A stretch of DNA of 18,397 bases, from contig CP070688.1 of assembly GCA_020353135.1 (NCBI GenBank), positions 3,623,936 through 3,642,332 of the forward strand. The letters are read 5' to 3'. Under the pieces are notes generated by a model. It saw nothing but the letters and a program-made list of their open reading frames with translations. It searched no databases and was not told the origin of the DNA. The position numbers and the translations under genes are program-made. Shown here piece after piece: positions 1-8,670 of this stretch. The stretch's first letter is position 1; each line of letters begins with the position of its first letter. This DNA is from Chloroflexota bacterium. GTDB lineage: Bacteria; Chloroflexota; Anaerolineae; Promineifilales; Promineifilaceae.

Positions 1-2046
1 ACGCGGACCCACTTTTTCGTCTACCTGGCCTTGATGTTCATGGTAGGTTACTTCTTGCCCCGATTGCAAGATGCGCCGGTGGCTGTGGCGCCCCAGGTCA
101 AGAAGCGCAAACGGACTAAGAGGGCGCAGGCCGCCAACAGAGCCAGCGGATGGAGCAGCCCGGTGTTGGGCACGACGCTGGTGCTAGCCATGGTAATTGG
201 CATCCTGGCATTTAACTTTATGACATTCTCGCTGCCGCCAGGCGAGGCGATTGAATCAGTCGCGGACGTACCGGGAGTGGGGGCGATTTTCGAACAGTCA
301 TACTTCCTCAATGCGAAGAAATCGTTCGTCGAGAGCCCCTTCATATTCCTGTTGATGATACTCACTTGGGCCCTCGGCGCACTTCTATTTCTTAGTGAGT
401 TGAGCAAGCGCGGCCTGATTGGCGTTTCCGGCCCGATGGGCGCCGTCGGCGATGAACGATTGCGAAGAGGTGCCCTGGTACTTCTTGTCCTTGCTCTGGT
501 AAGCGCAGGGGTCGCGATATACACCTTTCTCGCAAGGGATCAAGAGCCGGAAGGGCTTCTCAGCCGGATGAGTTTCTGGTTACTGTTGATCTATGCCGCT
601 ATGTGCCTGTGGGCGAGTCTGCGTATGCTGCGCTACGGAGTTTCAGGTCGGCAAACTGCAGGCGCGGTTGCTCTTACCGGCGTCGTCTTTGCCTTGCCCG
701 CATTGGCAACCGGCGGCGTTTTTGCGCTCGTTATCGGCGCATTGGCCGCGGCGGACCTATACCTGTTGTGGGATAGGTCCTGGAACCGGCTGTATTTGCC
801 GGCCGCTATTATGGCCATAGGTTCGTTGGCCGTCGGTCTTGCATATACTTATCTTCACGCATTGATGATCAGAAATGGGATCCTGCCGCCAGAAGGAGTG
901 ACGGAAACGACGGCGGCAACGGTCAGGCGGGTGCTAGAAGCCGATCAAACGACGGCCATTCTGGCCGCATTCTATTTGTTCCTGTTCGTAATGCTAATGG
1001 CAACCGGCCTGGCCTTCGCCTGGGAGCGGATGAGCAGGGTGAAGTCCACGGCGACGATCGGCGGATCGTTGGCCCTGGTCATTCTGCTGCCGATCGCATT
1101 CTACGTGACGGCGCAGACGAATCTGCAAGTTATCCAGGCCGATATCGTCTATAAGCGGGCCGATCCCTGGGACAAGCAAGCCGGCCGGAGCGGCGATCCG
1201 GCCCTGTGGGACAACGCTATCGCGATTTACGAGCACGCTATCGACCTGGCGCCGCGGGAAGATTTTTACTACCTGTTTCTCGGCCGGGCATATCTGGAGC
1301 GTTCGTCGGTGACGGAAGATCCCTCTGAACAGGGTAGTTTGCTGCGCCGGGCTGAAGAGAGGCTGATCGAGGCGCAGCGAATCAATCCTCTGAATACCGA
1401 CCACACGGCCAACCTGGCCCGTCTTAATACGCGCTGGGCGGAATTCACGTCGGAACAAGAGCGCCAGGAGCGAGTAGACGTCGCCTCGGACTACTACGAG
1501 GCGGCCATGTCTCTCAGTCCGAACAACGCGGTCATCATAAACGAGTTTGCCCGGCTGGCTTTTGTTTTGGATGAGGATTGCGAAAAGGCGGTAGCGTTGT
1601 TCGACCGTTCGACGGAACGCGATCCGTACTATACCAATACGCTCTTTGAACAGTACGAGGTTCTGCGCGTCTGTGGCGATCAACAGAGCGACGAAGCCGA
1701 ACGGCGGCGCTACTATGAGATGGCGGCCGAGAGTTACTCCGAAGGCCTGCAACGCCGACCCCGTGGAGCGGAAGATCACCTGCAATTGGCCGGTCTGTAC
1801 ATCGCTCTGGGGCGGATTGACGAAGCGTTGGCGGCCTACGACGAGGCCAGCGAGCGAAGAGAGGACGATCTCGAACAGTGGCGGATGGATTTCACTATGG
1901 CCGATTGGTTCTTCCAGGAGGAGTACTTCGACAAGGCCCAAGAGTTCGGCCGGCAAGCCCTGGATGCTGCACCTGCGGACGCGGCCGAGCAGATTCAGCA
2001 GTTCATAGACGCCGCGGCCGCGGCCAACGGCCAGGTCGACGGATGA
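1..2046 (+). CDS. O-antigen ligase/polymerase-like membrane protein with C-terminal TPRs (5' end outside window)
   Basis: The frame is open from base 1. The residues before the first possible start (TTG at 31) already form a membrane helix, so the gene begins upstream of the window and 681 codons are visible. Roughly the first 385 codons carry about nine or ten hydrophobic segments. The rest is soluble, with TPR-like helical pairs from about codon 400 (motifs such as AIAIYEHAIDLAPRE and YYLFLGRAYLE) and further repeats near codons 495-530 and 590-650. This layout of many membrane helices followed by TPRs resembles Wzy_C/O-antigen ligase proteins, which join or polymerise lipid-linked glycans on the outer face of the membrane. 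The conserved ligase loop is not visible here, so the call rests on architecture and on the downstream WecA-like gene, 28 bases away. An alternative is a generic TPR membrane protein. Confidence 0.7.
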   Translation, partial: TRTHFFVYLALMFMVGYFLPRLQDAPVAVAPQVKKRKRTKRAQAANRASGWSSPVLGTTLVLAMVIGILAFNFMTFSLPPGEAIESVADVPGVGAIFEQSYFLNAKKSFVESPFIFLLMILTWALGALLFLSELSKRGLIGVSGPMGAVGDERLRRGALVLLVLALVSAGVAIYTFLARDQEPEGLLSRMSFWLLLIYAAMCLWASLRMLRYGVSGRQTAGAVALTGVVFALPALATGGVFALVIGALAAADLYLLWDRSWNRLYLPAAIMAIGSLAVGLAYTYLHALMIRNGILPPEGVTETTAATVRRVLEADQTTAILAAFYLFLFVMLMATGLAFAWERMSRVKSTATIGGSLALVILLPIAFYVTAQTNLQVIQADIVYKRADPWDKQAGRSGDPALWDNAIAIYEHAIDLAPREDFYYLFLGRAYLERSSVTEDPSEQGSLLRRAEERLIEAQRINPLNTDHTANLARLNTRWAEFTSEQERQERVDVASDYYEAAMSLSPNNAVIINEFARLAFVLDEDCEKAVALFDRSTERDPYYTNTLFEQYEVLRVCGDQQSDEAERRRYYEMAAESYSEGLQRRPRGAEDHLQLAGLYIALGRIDEALAAYDEASERREDDLEQWRMDFTMADWFFQEEYFDKAQEFGRQALDAAPADAAEQIQQFIDAAAAANGQVDG

Positions 2047-2074
2047 GCGGTTAATTCCGGCCGCGAATTGTAGC

Positions 2075-3127
2075 GTGCGGATCTTCGTTTTCATCTTCCT
2101 GGCGGCTCTGGCGGTAACCACGCTTAGCACGCCCATAGTGCGGCGGCTGGCCTTAAGGGCCGGATTTGTAGACGCGCCGTCGGCACGCAAAGTGCACCAG
2201 ACTCCTACGCCGCTAATGGGCGGGTTGGCTATCTCGGCCGGGGCAATACTTGCCTTCGTGCTGCTGGTGGCGGCTCTGCCAATCTCCTTCTGGGCGGCGC
2301 CGGTATTAGGCACCATCGCCGCCTGTGGCGTGGTGGTTGCCGTCGGCCTGGTAGACGATCGCTTTCGTCTGCCGGCCTGGGCTAAGCTGGTTGGCCAGTT
2401 CCTGGCGGCGGCGATCCTGATTTATGTAGGCGTGCGAGTCCAGTTGCCAATCCCAGAATGGCAGAACATCGCCCTGACGTTCATTTGGCTCGTAGGCATC
2501 ACGAACGCCATGAACTTCATGGATAACATGGATGGTCTTACGGCCGGCGTCAGCGGAGTGGCGGCGGCTTTCATTCTTCTGCTGGCAACGCTAAATGACC
2601 AATATCTGGTGGCCGCGCTGTCAGCCGGTATCCTGGGCGCGTGCCTGGGATTTCTGCGCTACAATTTCCGGCCGGCTCGAATTTTCATGGGCGATGCGGG
2701 CTCGATGTTTCTGGGATTCTTGCTGGCCGTATTGGCCCTGCAACTGCGCTTTCCGGAGAATGTCAACTTCGTGACCTGGATGGTGCCCGTTTTCATCCTG
2801 GGCCTGCCGATTTTCGATACGACGCTGGTAATAATCTCTCGCGCTAGGCGCAGGGTGAACCCACTGACGACGGCCGGAAAAGATCACGTCAGTCACCGTT
2901 TGGTGGCCATGGGTTACAGTCAGGGTGAGGCAGTATTGATGCTCTATCTGATCGGCGGCGCTTTTGGCATGGCCGGCTTGTTCATCACCGGCGCGGATGT
3001 CACAGAGGGGTATGCGATGGCCCTGGCGGCGGCGGTATTGGGACTGGTCGCTATATGGCGGCTGGAAGCAAAGTGGTCATACCGCCCGGAGTCAGGCGCC
3101 GCCAACGTCGAGGGGGAGGCGCAATAG
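2075..3127 (+). CDS. WecA/TagO-family polyprenyl-phosphate sugar-1-phosphate transferase
   Basis: The 350-residue length is normal for the family, which moves GlcNAc-1-P (or a related sugar phosphate) from a UDP-sugar to undecaprenyl phosphate in the membrane and so starts cell-envelope glycans. Family landmarks are in order: Asp94-Asp95 in GLVDDRF, N144-x2-N147-x2-D150-N151-x-D153-G154, GDAGS at 206-210 and the cytoplasmic His motif DHVSHRL near 270-276. About ten or eleven hydrophobic helices fill the rest. The start is GTG with no strong Shine-Dalgarno. The gene follows the O-antigen-ligase-like gene by 28 bases, so the two probably form an operon for surface polysaccharide. WecA, TagO and related UDP-sugar transferases cannot be separated from sequence alone. 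The MraY alternative is less likely because the short DHVSHRL motif and the lack of a peptidoglycan gene context fit WecA better. Confidence 0.93.
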   Translation: MRIFVFIFLAALAVTTLSTPIVRRLALRAGFVDAPSARKVHQTPTPLMGGLAISAGAILAFVLLVAALPISFWAAPVLGTIAACGVVVAVGLVDDRFRLPAWAKLVGQFLAAAILIYVGVRVQLPIPEWQNIALTFIWLVGITNAMNFMDNMDGLTAGVSGVAAAFILLLATLNDQYLVAALSAGILGACLGFLRYNFRPARIFMGDAGSMFLGFLLAVLALQLRFPENVNFVTWMVPVFILGLPIFDTTLVIISRARRRVNPLTTAGKDHVSHRLVAMGYSQGEAVLMLYLIGGAFGMAGLFITGADVTEGYAMALAAAVLGLVAIWRLEAKWSYRPESGAANVEGEAQ

Positions 3128-3157
3128 GTCCTGATGCGGCGATTGGTTCATTCAGAA

Positions 3158-3186
3158 ATGACGACCAGATAAGCATTCGTTAGAAT
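3158..3186 (+). promoter_or_regulatory. Putative sigma70-type promoter of the cyclophilin gene
   Basis: ATGACG (4/6 match to the -35 consensus) at 3158-3163 and TAGAAT (5/6 match to the -10) at 3181-3186 are separated by exactly 17 bases. The predicted transcript would start near 3193, only a few bases before the AGGAGG, giving a very short leader. Confidence 0.45.
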
Positions 3187-3212
3187 ATTCCCCGTAGGAG
3201 GATTGTCTTAAG

Positions 3213-4076
3213 ATGGCAAAGAAGAAGCAGTCGAGCGCCAGCGTCCGGAGGAGCGCCAAGCGACGCGAGGAAGAGGCACGCCAGAGTCGGAATAGGCAGC
3301 TCATGGTGGTTGGCATCGTCGCCGCAGTCGTGATAGCCGTCGTGGCCTTGGTTCTTCTGCTGCCGAGTTCCGCACCTGAAGAACCGGCGGCCGTTGCCGA
3401 CGTGAATGAGTCCGCCGTAGAGGAGTCGGACGAATCAGGATCGGCCGACTCTGAGGAACCCGGCCCAGAGGAAACCGAGGAACCGAGTCAGGCTGAATTG
3501 GTAGAGGCTGATCCGGCAGAATTTGAGGAACCCGGGCCATTAGCGGCTATTGAGCCGCCCGAGCGCTTTGGCTACTACGAACAGGCGCCTGAGATGATCA
3601 TCGATCCCAGCAAGGAGTACGAGGCCGTCATACAGACCGAGAAGGGCGAAATGCGCATCCGGCTATTCCCCGAAGCGGCGCCCCTAACGGTCAACAACTT
3701 CATCTTTCTGGCTCGGGAGGGTTACTACGATGGAACGATCTTTCACCGGGTGATCCAGAACTTCATGGCCCAGGGCGGCGATCCCACTGGCACAGGCGGA
3801 GGCGGCCCGGGTTATGAGTTCGCCGACGAGACTGGTAGTGGCCTTGTCTTTGACCGACCGGGCCTGTTGGCGATGGCTAACAGAGGACCCAACACGAATG
3901 GCAGCCAGTTCTTCATCACCTATGTGCCGACGCCTCACTTGAACGGATTGCATACGATTTTTGGCGAGTTGGTAGAGGGTCAAGAGGTGCTAAACTCGCT
4001 TACGTATGTCCAACCCGGTTCATCGCCGACGCCACAAGGCGACTTGATAGAGCGCATCGCCATCATTGAAAGCTGA
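3213..4076 (+). CDS. Membrane-anchored cyclophilin-type peptidyl-prolyl cis-trans isomerase
   Basis: This 287-residue protein catalyses cis-trans isomerisation of X-Pro bonds and probably assists folding outside the cytoplasmic membrane. A Lys/Arg-rich cytoplasmic tail (residues 1-28) precedes one membrane helix (about 29-50). A Glu/Ser/Pro-rich acidic linker (about 52-118) follows, then a cyclophilin domain (about 135-287). Catalytic-site residues are present: FHRV with Arg179, FMAQGGD (184-190), NGSQFF (219-224) and His237. The usual Trp of human cyclophilin A (Trp121) is His232 here, as in many bacterial forms that bind cyclosporin poorly. The start is secure: AGGAGG at 3196-3201 lies 11 bases before the ATG. 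A separate promoter and a gap of 85 bases suggest it is transcribed independently of the upstream glycan genes. Confidence 0.93.
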   Translation: MAKKKQSSASVRRSAKRREEEARQSRNRQLMVVGIVAAVVIAVVALVLLLPSSAPEEPAAVADVNESAVEESDESGSADSEEPGPEETEEPSQAELVEADPAEFEEPGPLAAIEPPERFGYYEQAPEMIIDPSKEYEAVIQTEKGEMRIRLFPEAAPLTVNNFIFLAREGYYDGTIFHRVIQNFMAQGGDPTGTGGGGPGYEFADETGSGLVFDRPGLLAMANRGPNTNGSQFFITYVPTPHLNGLHTIFGELVEGQEVLNSLTYVQPGSSPTPQGDLIERIAIIES

Positions 4077-4087
4077 AGCGCCGGAGT

Positions 4088-4116
4088 TTGACCATGACGC
4101 GGCCGGTTGTTATACT
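4088..4116 (+). promoter_or_regulatory. Sigma70-type promoter of the valS leader
   Basis: TTGACC (5/6) at 4088-4093 and TATACT (5/6) at 4111-4116 are spaced by 17 bases. Transcription would begin near 4123, just upstream of the T-box Stem I, which fits a leader RNA of about 300 bases. Confidence 0.8.
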
Positions 4117-4137
4117 ACCGCCCATTCTAAATAGATG

Positions 4138-4409
4138 AAAGACGACGAATGGGAGGAGTAGACGGTTTACCTCCTTCAGAGAGCCGGACCGATGCTGGGA
4201 GTCCGGCAGGTTGGAACCGTCGAAAGTCGCCCAGAAGTTTCTCTGTCGAAGGCCAGAAATTGAACCATTTTCTGGTTGAGTAGATAGAGACGGGTCAGCC
4301 CGTTATAGCAGCCGTGAGAGCTGGCGTCACTATGAGTGGCTCCAGAATCAAGGTGGTACCGCGTGAGAGTTACTCTCTCGTCCTTGGTGGATGAGAGAGT
4401 TTTGTTTTT
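4138..4409 (+). promoter_or_regulatory. T-box leader (tRNA-Val sensing) controlling valS
   Basis: The leader reads uncharged tRNA-Val and switches transcription of valS on. Stem I: TGGG/CCCA forms the base and AGTA (4157-4160) faces GAA (4222-4224) as the loop E motif. GACGGTT (4161-4167) pairs with AACCGTC (4215-4221). AGAGAG is at 4178-4183, and GCCGGAC/GTCCGGC closes the distal loop. The specifier codon one base after the GAA is GUC (4226-4228), valine. Stem II is CCAGAAA/TTTCTGG (4253-4275). The T-box core AGGTGGTACCGCG is at 4351-4363. Its UGGU bulge (4354-4357) complements an ACCA acceptor end, as expected for a tRNA-Val with discriminator A. The antiterminator helix CAAGG (4349-4353) with CCTTG (4382-4386) competes with the terminator. 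The structure was folded by eye; codon, discriminator and downstream gene all agree. Confidence 0.96.
4372..4409 (+). terminator. Rho-independent attenuator of the T-box leader
   Basis: ACTCTCTCGTCC (4372-4383) pairs over 12 bp (one G-U) with GGATGAGAGAGT (4389-4400) around a five-base loop. A T-rich tract to 4409 follows. The left arm shares CCTTG and CTCTC with the antiterminator, so the two structures exclude each other. Confidence 0.95.
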
Positions 4410-4421
4410 GAGGTATTTACC

Positions 4422-7103
4422 ATGAGCGACATGCCTAAAGCGTATGATTTTCACAGCACGGAGAAGCGCATTTATGCCTGGTGGGAGAATAATGGTTGGT
4501 TCAAGCCGGAGATTCAGCCGGAGGACGCCGAGCCGTTCGTCATTTCGATTCCGCCGCCAAACGTGACGGGTGAGTTACATCAGGGACACGCGCTGACCGT
4601 GGCAGTAGAGGATCTCATGATCCGCAGGGCCAGGATGCAGGGTTTCGCCGCGTTGTGGGTGCCGGGAACCGACCATGCGGGTATCGCCACCCAGCTGCAA
4701 ATCGAGAAGCGACTGTCCGAGGAGGGACTGAGCCGGGAAGAGATCGGCCGCGAGGCGTTCCTCGAGCGGACATGGCAGTGGAAAAGAAAATACGGCAGCT
4801 ACATCACCGAGCAACTACGGCAACTGGGCGCATCGTGTGACTGGGATCGAGAGCGCTTCACCTTGGATGAAGGCCTTTCGGCGGCCGTTCGCGAGACATT
4901 TGTCCGCCTGTACCGCATGGGCTTGATATACCAGGGTGAGTACCTGGTCAACTGGTCGCCAGGCCTGCAGACGGCCGTCTCTGACCTCGAAGTCGAGTAC
5001 AGCGAGGAGCCGGGATTCCTCTACTACTTCAAATACCCACTGGGAGATGGCACCCACGTACCGGTGGCGACGACGCGACCGGAGACCATATTGGGCGACA
5101 CCGGGCTGGCGGTGCATCCGGAAGATAGACGTTACGCTGATTTCCTTGGAAAGAAGGCGCGGGTGCCCATGCTAAACCGGCCCATCCCAATCATCGCCGA
5201 TGAGTACGTCGACATGAGCTTCGGCAGCGGGGCGCTCAAGGTTACGCCCGGGCACGATCCCAACGACTTTGAGATCGGCCAGCGGCATGGCCTGGCAGTG
5301 ATCAATGTTATGAACAAGGATGCGACGATGAGCTCGGCGGCCGGCCCGTATGCCGGTCTGGATCGCTTTGAATGTCGCGAGAAGCTTTGGGCAGACATGG
5401 AAGCGGCCGGTCTGACCATCAAGAAGGAGCCCTACACAGTCAGCGTGCCGCGCAGCCAAAGAGGCGGTGAAATCATCGAACCGCTGGTCAGCCGCCAATG
5501 GTTCGTGGATGCAGAGCCGCAGGCGAAGATGGCCTTGACCGCAGTCAGAAGCGGCCGGATCAAGATCGTTCCCGAGCGATTCGTGAAGGTATGGGAGAAT
5601 TGGCTGGAAAACATACAGCCCTGGTGCATCAGTCGGCAGCTCTGGTGGGGGCACAGGATACCTGTCTGGTATTGCTCGAGATGTGGGCATCAGAGTGTGG
5701 CCACGATCGATCCCGTCGCCTGCGAGCGCTGCGGCGACGACCACATTGAGCAGGATCCGGACGTGCTCGACACCTGGTTCAGCAGCGCCCTCTGGCCGTT
5801 CTCGACCCTGGGCTGGCCCGAGTCAACGCCCGACCTCGAACGATACTATCCTACCTCGGTGATGGAAACCGGGTATGACATCCTATTCTTCTGGGTGGCG
5901 CGCATGGTGATGGCCGCGGGTCTGTTTACGAATGATATTCCGTTCGAGACCGTCTACTTGCACGGCCTCGTACGCGATGAACAGGGCCGAAAGATGAGCA
6001 AGACTATCGGCAATGTCGTCGACCCGCTGGTTATCATGGCCGAATACGGGACGGATGCATTGCGATTCACTCTGTTGACTGGCGGCACTCCAGGCAACGA
6101 TCTGTCACTGACAATGGACAAAGTGGCCAGTAACCGTAATTTTGCCAACAAGATCTGGAATCTGGCCCGGTTCATCGTTCAGAGCCTGGAGCGGGAGGTT
6201 GAAGCGGAGGTCGAGCTTACAAAGGCCCAGTTGACCTTCAGTTCGGCTGACAAATGGATACTTACCCGACTTCACGAACTGATCGCCAACGCCAACCGTC
6301 TGTACGATGGCTACCAATATGGCGAAGCGGGCCGGCAGATTTATGAGTTTCTCTGGGGCGATTTCGCAGATTGGTATGTGGAACTGGCTAAGGTCCAGCT
6401 TGGCAAAGATCCGACCGCGGCCGCTACTACCTTAGTGGTTCTACGTGACGTGTTGGACAGCTGTCTGCGATTGTTACATCCGTTCATCCCGTTCGTCACC
6501 GAAGAAACCTGGCAGCATGTCCGGAAGGCCTTCGAGGGCGCCGGATTTGGACCGCAAGATGGGTGGCCAGAAGCGCTTATCATCGCCGACTGGCCGGCGG
6601 CGGACACGGCGCTCGTCCAGTCATATTCGGGATCGGCCGACGAATTTGAACTACTGCGCGAGTCAGTTCGTAGAATCCGAGCGGTCCGTTCAGAGAATAG
6701 CGTTGAACCCGGGCGGCGGATCATGGCCTCAATGGCGGCCGGAGAGATGACGCAGTTCTTCGATGATCAGCGAGATATCCTAGCCGCATTGGCCAGACTT
6801 GATCTGGAGCAGCTGCAGATAGCTCGCACAGTGGAGGCGCCGGACGATGCGCTGACTATTTCGCTGGGCGAAGTCACGGTGTACCTACCTCTGGCTGGCA
6901 TGATGGATCTGAGTAAAGAGAGGCAGCGCTTATCGGGGGAACTGGGAACGCTGAATGAGCAGATAGAGCGCCTCAACGGGTTGCTGGCGGGCGAGTTTTC
7001 GACCAAGGCACCGGCGGCGGTCGTCGAACGCGAAAGAGAGAAACTGGCCCGTTATGAGGCAAGCCGGCGAGAGGTGCAAGAGCGTTTAACTGTTATCTCC
7101 TGA
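4422..7103 (+). CDS. valS: Valine--tRNA ligase
   Basis: Class I aminoacyl-tRNA synthetase charging tRNA-Val in the cytoplasm; 893 residues is normal for bacterial ValRS. The ATP-site signature PPPNVTGELHQGH runs from residue 44, with its HIGH-equivalent His53-Gln-Gly-His56. The second signature, KMSKT, is at 524-528. The editing (CP1) domain lies between, around residues 190-340. A four-Cys zinc knuckle (Cys418, Cys421, Cys434, Cys437) precedes the DVLDTWFSS motif. The C-terminal 65 residues form the charged coiled-coil arm typical of ValRS. GAGG at 4410-4413 sits eight bases upstream of the ATG. The gene is monocistronic as far as can be seen and is regulated by the valine T-box directly upstream, so expression should rise when uncharged tRNA-Val accumulates. 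Confidence 0.98.
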   Translation: MSDMPKAYDFHSTEKRIYAWWENNGWFKPEIQPEDAEPFVISIPPPNVTGELHQGHALTVAVEDLMIRRARMQGFAALWVPGTDHAGIATQLQIEKRLSEEGLSREEIGREAFLERTWQWKRKYGSYITEQLRQLGASCDWDRERFTLDEGLSAAVRETFVRLYRMGLIYQGEYLVNWSPGLQTAVSDLEVEYSEEPGFLYYFKYPLGDGTHVPVATTRPETILGDTGLAVHPEDRRYADFLGKKARVPMLNRPIPIIADEYVDMSFGSGALKVTPGHDPNDFEIGQRHGLAVINVMNKDATMSSAAGPYAGLDRFECREKLWADMEAAGLTIKKEPYTVSVPRSQRGGEIIEPLVSRQWFVDAEPQAKMALTAVRSGRIKIVPERFVKVWENWLENIQPWCISRQLWWGHRIPVWYCSRCGHQSVATIDPVACERCGDDHIEQDPDVLDTWFSSALWPFSTLGWPESTPDLERYYPTSVMETGYDILFFWVARMVMAAGLFTNDIPFETVYLHGLVRDEQGRKMSKTIGNVVDPLVIMAEYGTDALRFTLLTGGTPGNDLSLTMDKVASNRNFANKIWNLARFIVQSLEREVEAEVELTKAQLTFSSADKWILTRLHELIANANRLYDGYQYGEAGRQIYEFLWGDFADWYVELAKVQLGKDPTAAATTLVVLRDVLDSCLRLLHPFIPFVTEETWQHVRKAFEGAGFGPQDGWPEALIIADWPAADTALVQSYSGSADEFELLRESVRRIRAVRSENSVEPGRRIMASMAAGEMTQFFDDQRDILAALARLDLEQLQIARTVEAPDDALTISLGEVTVYLPLAGMMDLSKERQRLSGELGTLNEQIERLNGLLAGEFSTKAPAAVVEREREKLARYEASRREVQERLTVIS

Positions 7104-7182
7104 CAGGCGCGAGCAGATTGGGAATTCGCGCGACGTTCACTTGTAGTGAGTGGCACAACAGAATGGAGCAGAAGAATTAGCA

Positions 7183-7518
7183 ATGCAAGATAATAGACCG
7201 GTCGACGTCACGGGCGATCGCGCGCAGCGTCTTCTAATCATCAACTGGAGCGATGGGCACGAGAGCCGGTATTCCTTCGATGGACTGAGGCAGGCCTGCC
7301 CGTGCGTGGAATGTCGCGGCGGACACGCGCACATGGGCCAACCGCCGGATGCGCGCCAGATCCGCAATGCTCCGGACACCGGGTTGGCGCTTGAGTCAGT
7401 GGAGGCTGTCGGCGCTTATGCATTGCAGTTCACGTGGGGTAACGGGCATTCAACCGGTATCTACAGCTGGGAGTGGCTCAGATCGGCGTGCCCGTGCGCC
7501 GAGTGCTTGGTCGAATGA
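7183..7518 (+). CDS. DUF971 (GBBH-like N-terminal domain) protein
   Basis: The 111-residue protein consists of one DUF971 domain with the typical pattern of a W-x-DGHES strand, LRxACPCVEC, a proline-rich spacer, then VGAYALQFTWGNGHSTGIYSWEWLR. It ends in a second ACPCAEC motif, so two Cys-Pro-Cys-x2-Cys clusters are present. DUF971 occurs alone in many bacteria, at the start of gamma-butyrobetaine hydroxylases, and fused to Mrp/ApbC-type iron-sulfur carriers in plants (HCF101). Metal or cluster handling is therefore a reasonable but unproven role. I chose ATG at 7183; a GTG at 7150 would add 11 unremarkable residues. The stop codon overlaps the start of the channel gene (ATGA at 7515-7518), so the two are probably translationally coupled. 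Confidence 0.85.
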   Translation: MQDNRPVDVTGDRAQRLLIINWSDGHESRYSFDGLRQACPCVECRGGHAHMGQPPDARQIRNAPDTGLALESVEAVGAYALQFTWGNGHSTGIYSWEWLRSACPCAECLVE

Positions 7519-8537
7519 AATCCGAGCTGCCGCCGTTCCGCCAGAGATTGTGGCCCATCCTGTCGCTCGTTTTGGTCGTCGTAGCCATTGGCGTGGTCGG
7601 CTACATGCTCATTGAGCGATGGACGTTCTTAGATTCCCTTTATATGACGGCGATCACCTTGACGACGGTCGGTTTTCGTGAAATAGCGCCGCTGACGCCC
7701 CTGGGCCAGCTCTTCACGATCGTTCTGATAGTCATGGGTGTTGGCACCATCATCTATAGCTTAACGGCCTCGGCCGAATACTTGCTGGCGGCCGATCTGG
7801 GGCCAAGCCTAAGGAATCGACGATGGAGGCGGATGTTGAACGAGATGGAAGATCATGTCATCGTCTGTGGATATGGCCGGGTAGGTCGAAGCGCCGTGGC
7901 CGCGCTGGGTGAAATCGACGAGAAGGTCGTAGTCATCGAGCATGACGCGGACGTTGCCGAAGCGGCCCGTGCTCAGGAAGTCCTTGTGGTACAGGGTGAC
8001 GCGACAAAGGATGAGACCCTCAAGCAGGCCGGGATAGAACGCGCAGAAGGATTGATCACCTGTATGGGCAGCGACTCCGACAATCTGTTTCTCGTGTTGT
8101 CGGCCAAAGGATTGAACCCACAACTCAAGGTGGTCTCGAGAAGCGTGGATACCGACAACGAGGCCAAACTCGTGCGGGCCGGCGCGGATCGCGTTATTTC
8201 ACCCTATTTGTTGGGCGGGCGGTATATGGCCAGCGTGCTGACGAGACCTAGGGTTGCCGAGTTTCTAGGTTCTGTCACGCTCGACAGCGGCTTAGAATTA
8301 TGGTTGGAGGAAGTGAGCATCGCCGCGGAATCGGAACTCGTCGATCAAAGCGTTGGTCAAAGCGATGTTCGGCACAGGACTGGGGCGTCCTTGGTTGGAC
8401 TATTTCGCCATGCTTCCGGCGATATGATTTCGCCCGACAAGTCGACCCTGCTGCAGGCGGGCGATGTGCTCATTGTTCTGGGAACCAGGAAGCAGTTAGC
8501 CCACCTGGCAGCTCTGGCCGACAATAGCTCAATTTAG
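7515..8537 (+). CDS. Two-helix potassium-channel-like protein with RCK (TrkA-N/TrkA-C) domains
   Basis: The 340-residue protein has the MthK/Kch-type layout. TM1 is at about 12-34, a pore loop with TLTTVGFREI at about 48-57, and TM2 at about 64-86. An RCK-N Rossmann domain follows with CGYGRVGRS (118-126) and the GDATKDETL motif near 151. A TrkA-C domain fills about 255-340. Such proteins conduct cations and are gated by ligands binding the cytoplasmic RCK ring. The selectivity-filter sequence is TVGFR instead of TVGYG/TVGFG, so K+ selectivity cannot be assumed. An in-frame GTG at 7473 lies inside the DUF971 gene. I prefer the ATG at 7515 because it makes a one-base-register ATGA overlap with the upstream stop and removes only 14 residues outside the fold. 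Confidence 0.9.
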   Translation: MKSELPPFRQRLWPILSLVLVVVAIGVVGYMLIERWTFLDSLYMTAITLTTVGFREIAPLTPLGQLFTIVLIVMGVGTIIYSLTASAEYLLAADLGPSLRNRRWRRMLNEMEDHVIVCGYGRVGRSAVAALGEIDEKVVVIEHDADVAEAARAQEVLVVQGDATKDETLKQAGIERAEGLITCMGSDSDNLFLVLSAKGLNPQLKVVSRSVDTDNEAKLVRAGADRVISPYLLGGRYMASVLTRPRVAEFLGSVTLDSGLELWLEEVSIAAESELVDQSVGQSDVRHRTGASLVGLFRHASGDMISPDKSTLLQAGDVLIVLGTRKQLAHLAALADNSSI

Positions 8538-8670
8538 CGCATTCAAGAAGTTGTGGAACGCTGATCCTCACGGCTCCTTCGGATAGCGTCGGGACTGATT
8601 GTCTCGCCGATACTGTGGAGGCGGCTCGGCGGATTATTCATGGTGCGCGGCTACTCAGGTGATCCATTGG

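Noticed and set aside
994..2316. Long minus-strand open frame opposite the TPR protein
   Set aside because: It is antisense to a clear membrane/TPR gene, its translation has no recognisable domain, and it runs into the WecA-like gene.
4219..4221. First GTC in the T-box Stem I as specifier codon
   Set aside because: It is base-paired in the AACCGTC/GACGGTT upper helix. The GTC at 4226-4228 follows the loop E GAA and sits in the specifier loop.
5172..5744. 190-codon minus-strand frame inside valS
   Set aside because: Shadow of the conserved ValRS coding sequence; no ribosome site or family match.
7107..7131. GCGCGA/TCGCGC hairpin after valS as a terminator
   Set aside because: Only six pairs with a 13-base loop and no following T tract.
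8605..8631. CGCCGA/TCGGCG hairpin before the Cys/Met enzyme as a riboswitch or terminator
   Set aside because: Six pairs with a 15-base loop, no T tract and no recognisable SAM or other riboswitch core.
8599..8670. N-terminal extension of the Cys/Met enzyme
   Set aside because: The extra 24 residues look non-coding (Ser/Gly/Trp/Cys-rich, unlike the family), while AGGTGA sits correctly before ATG 8671.
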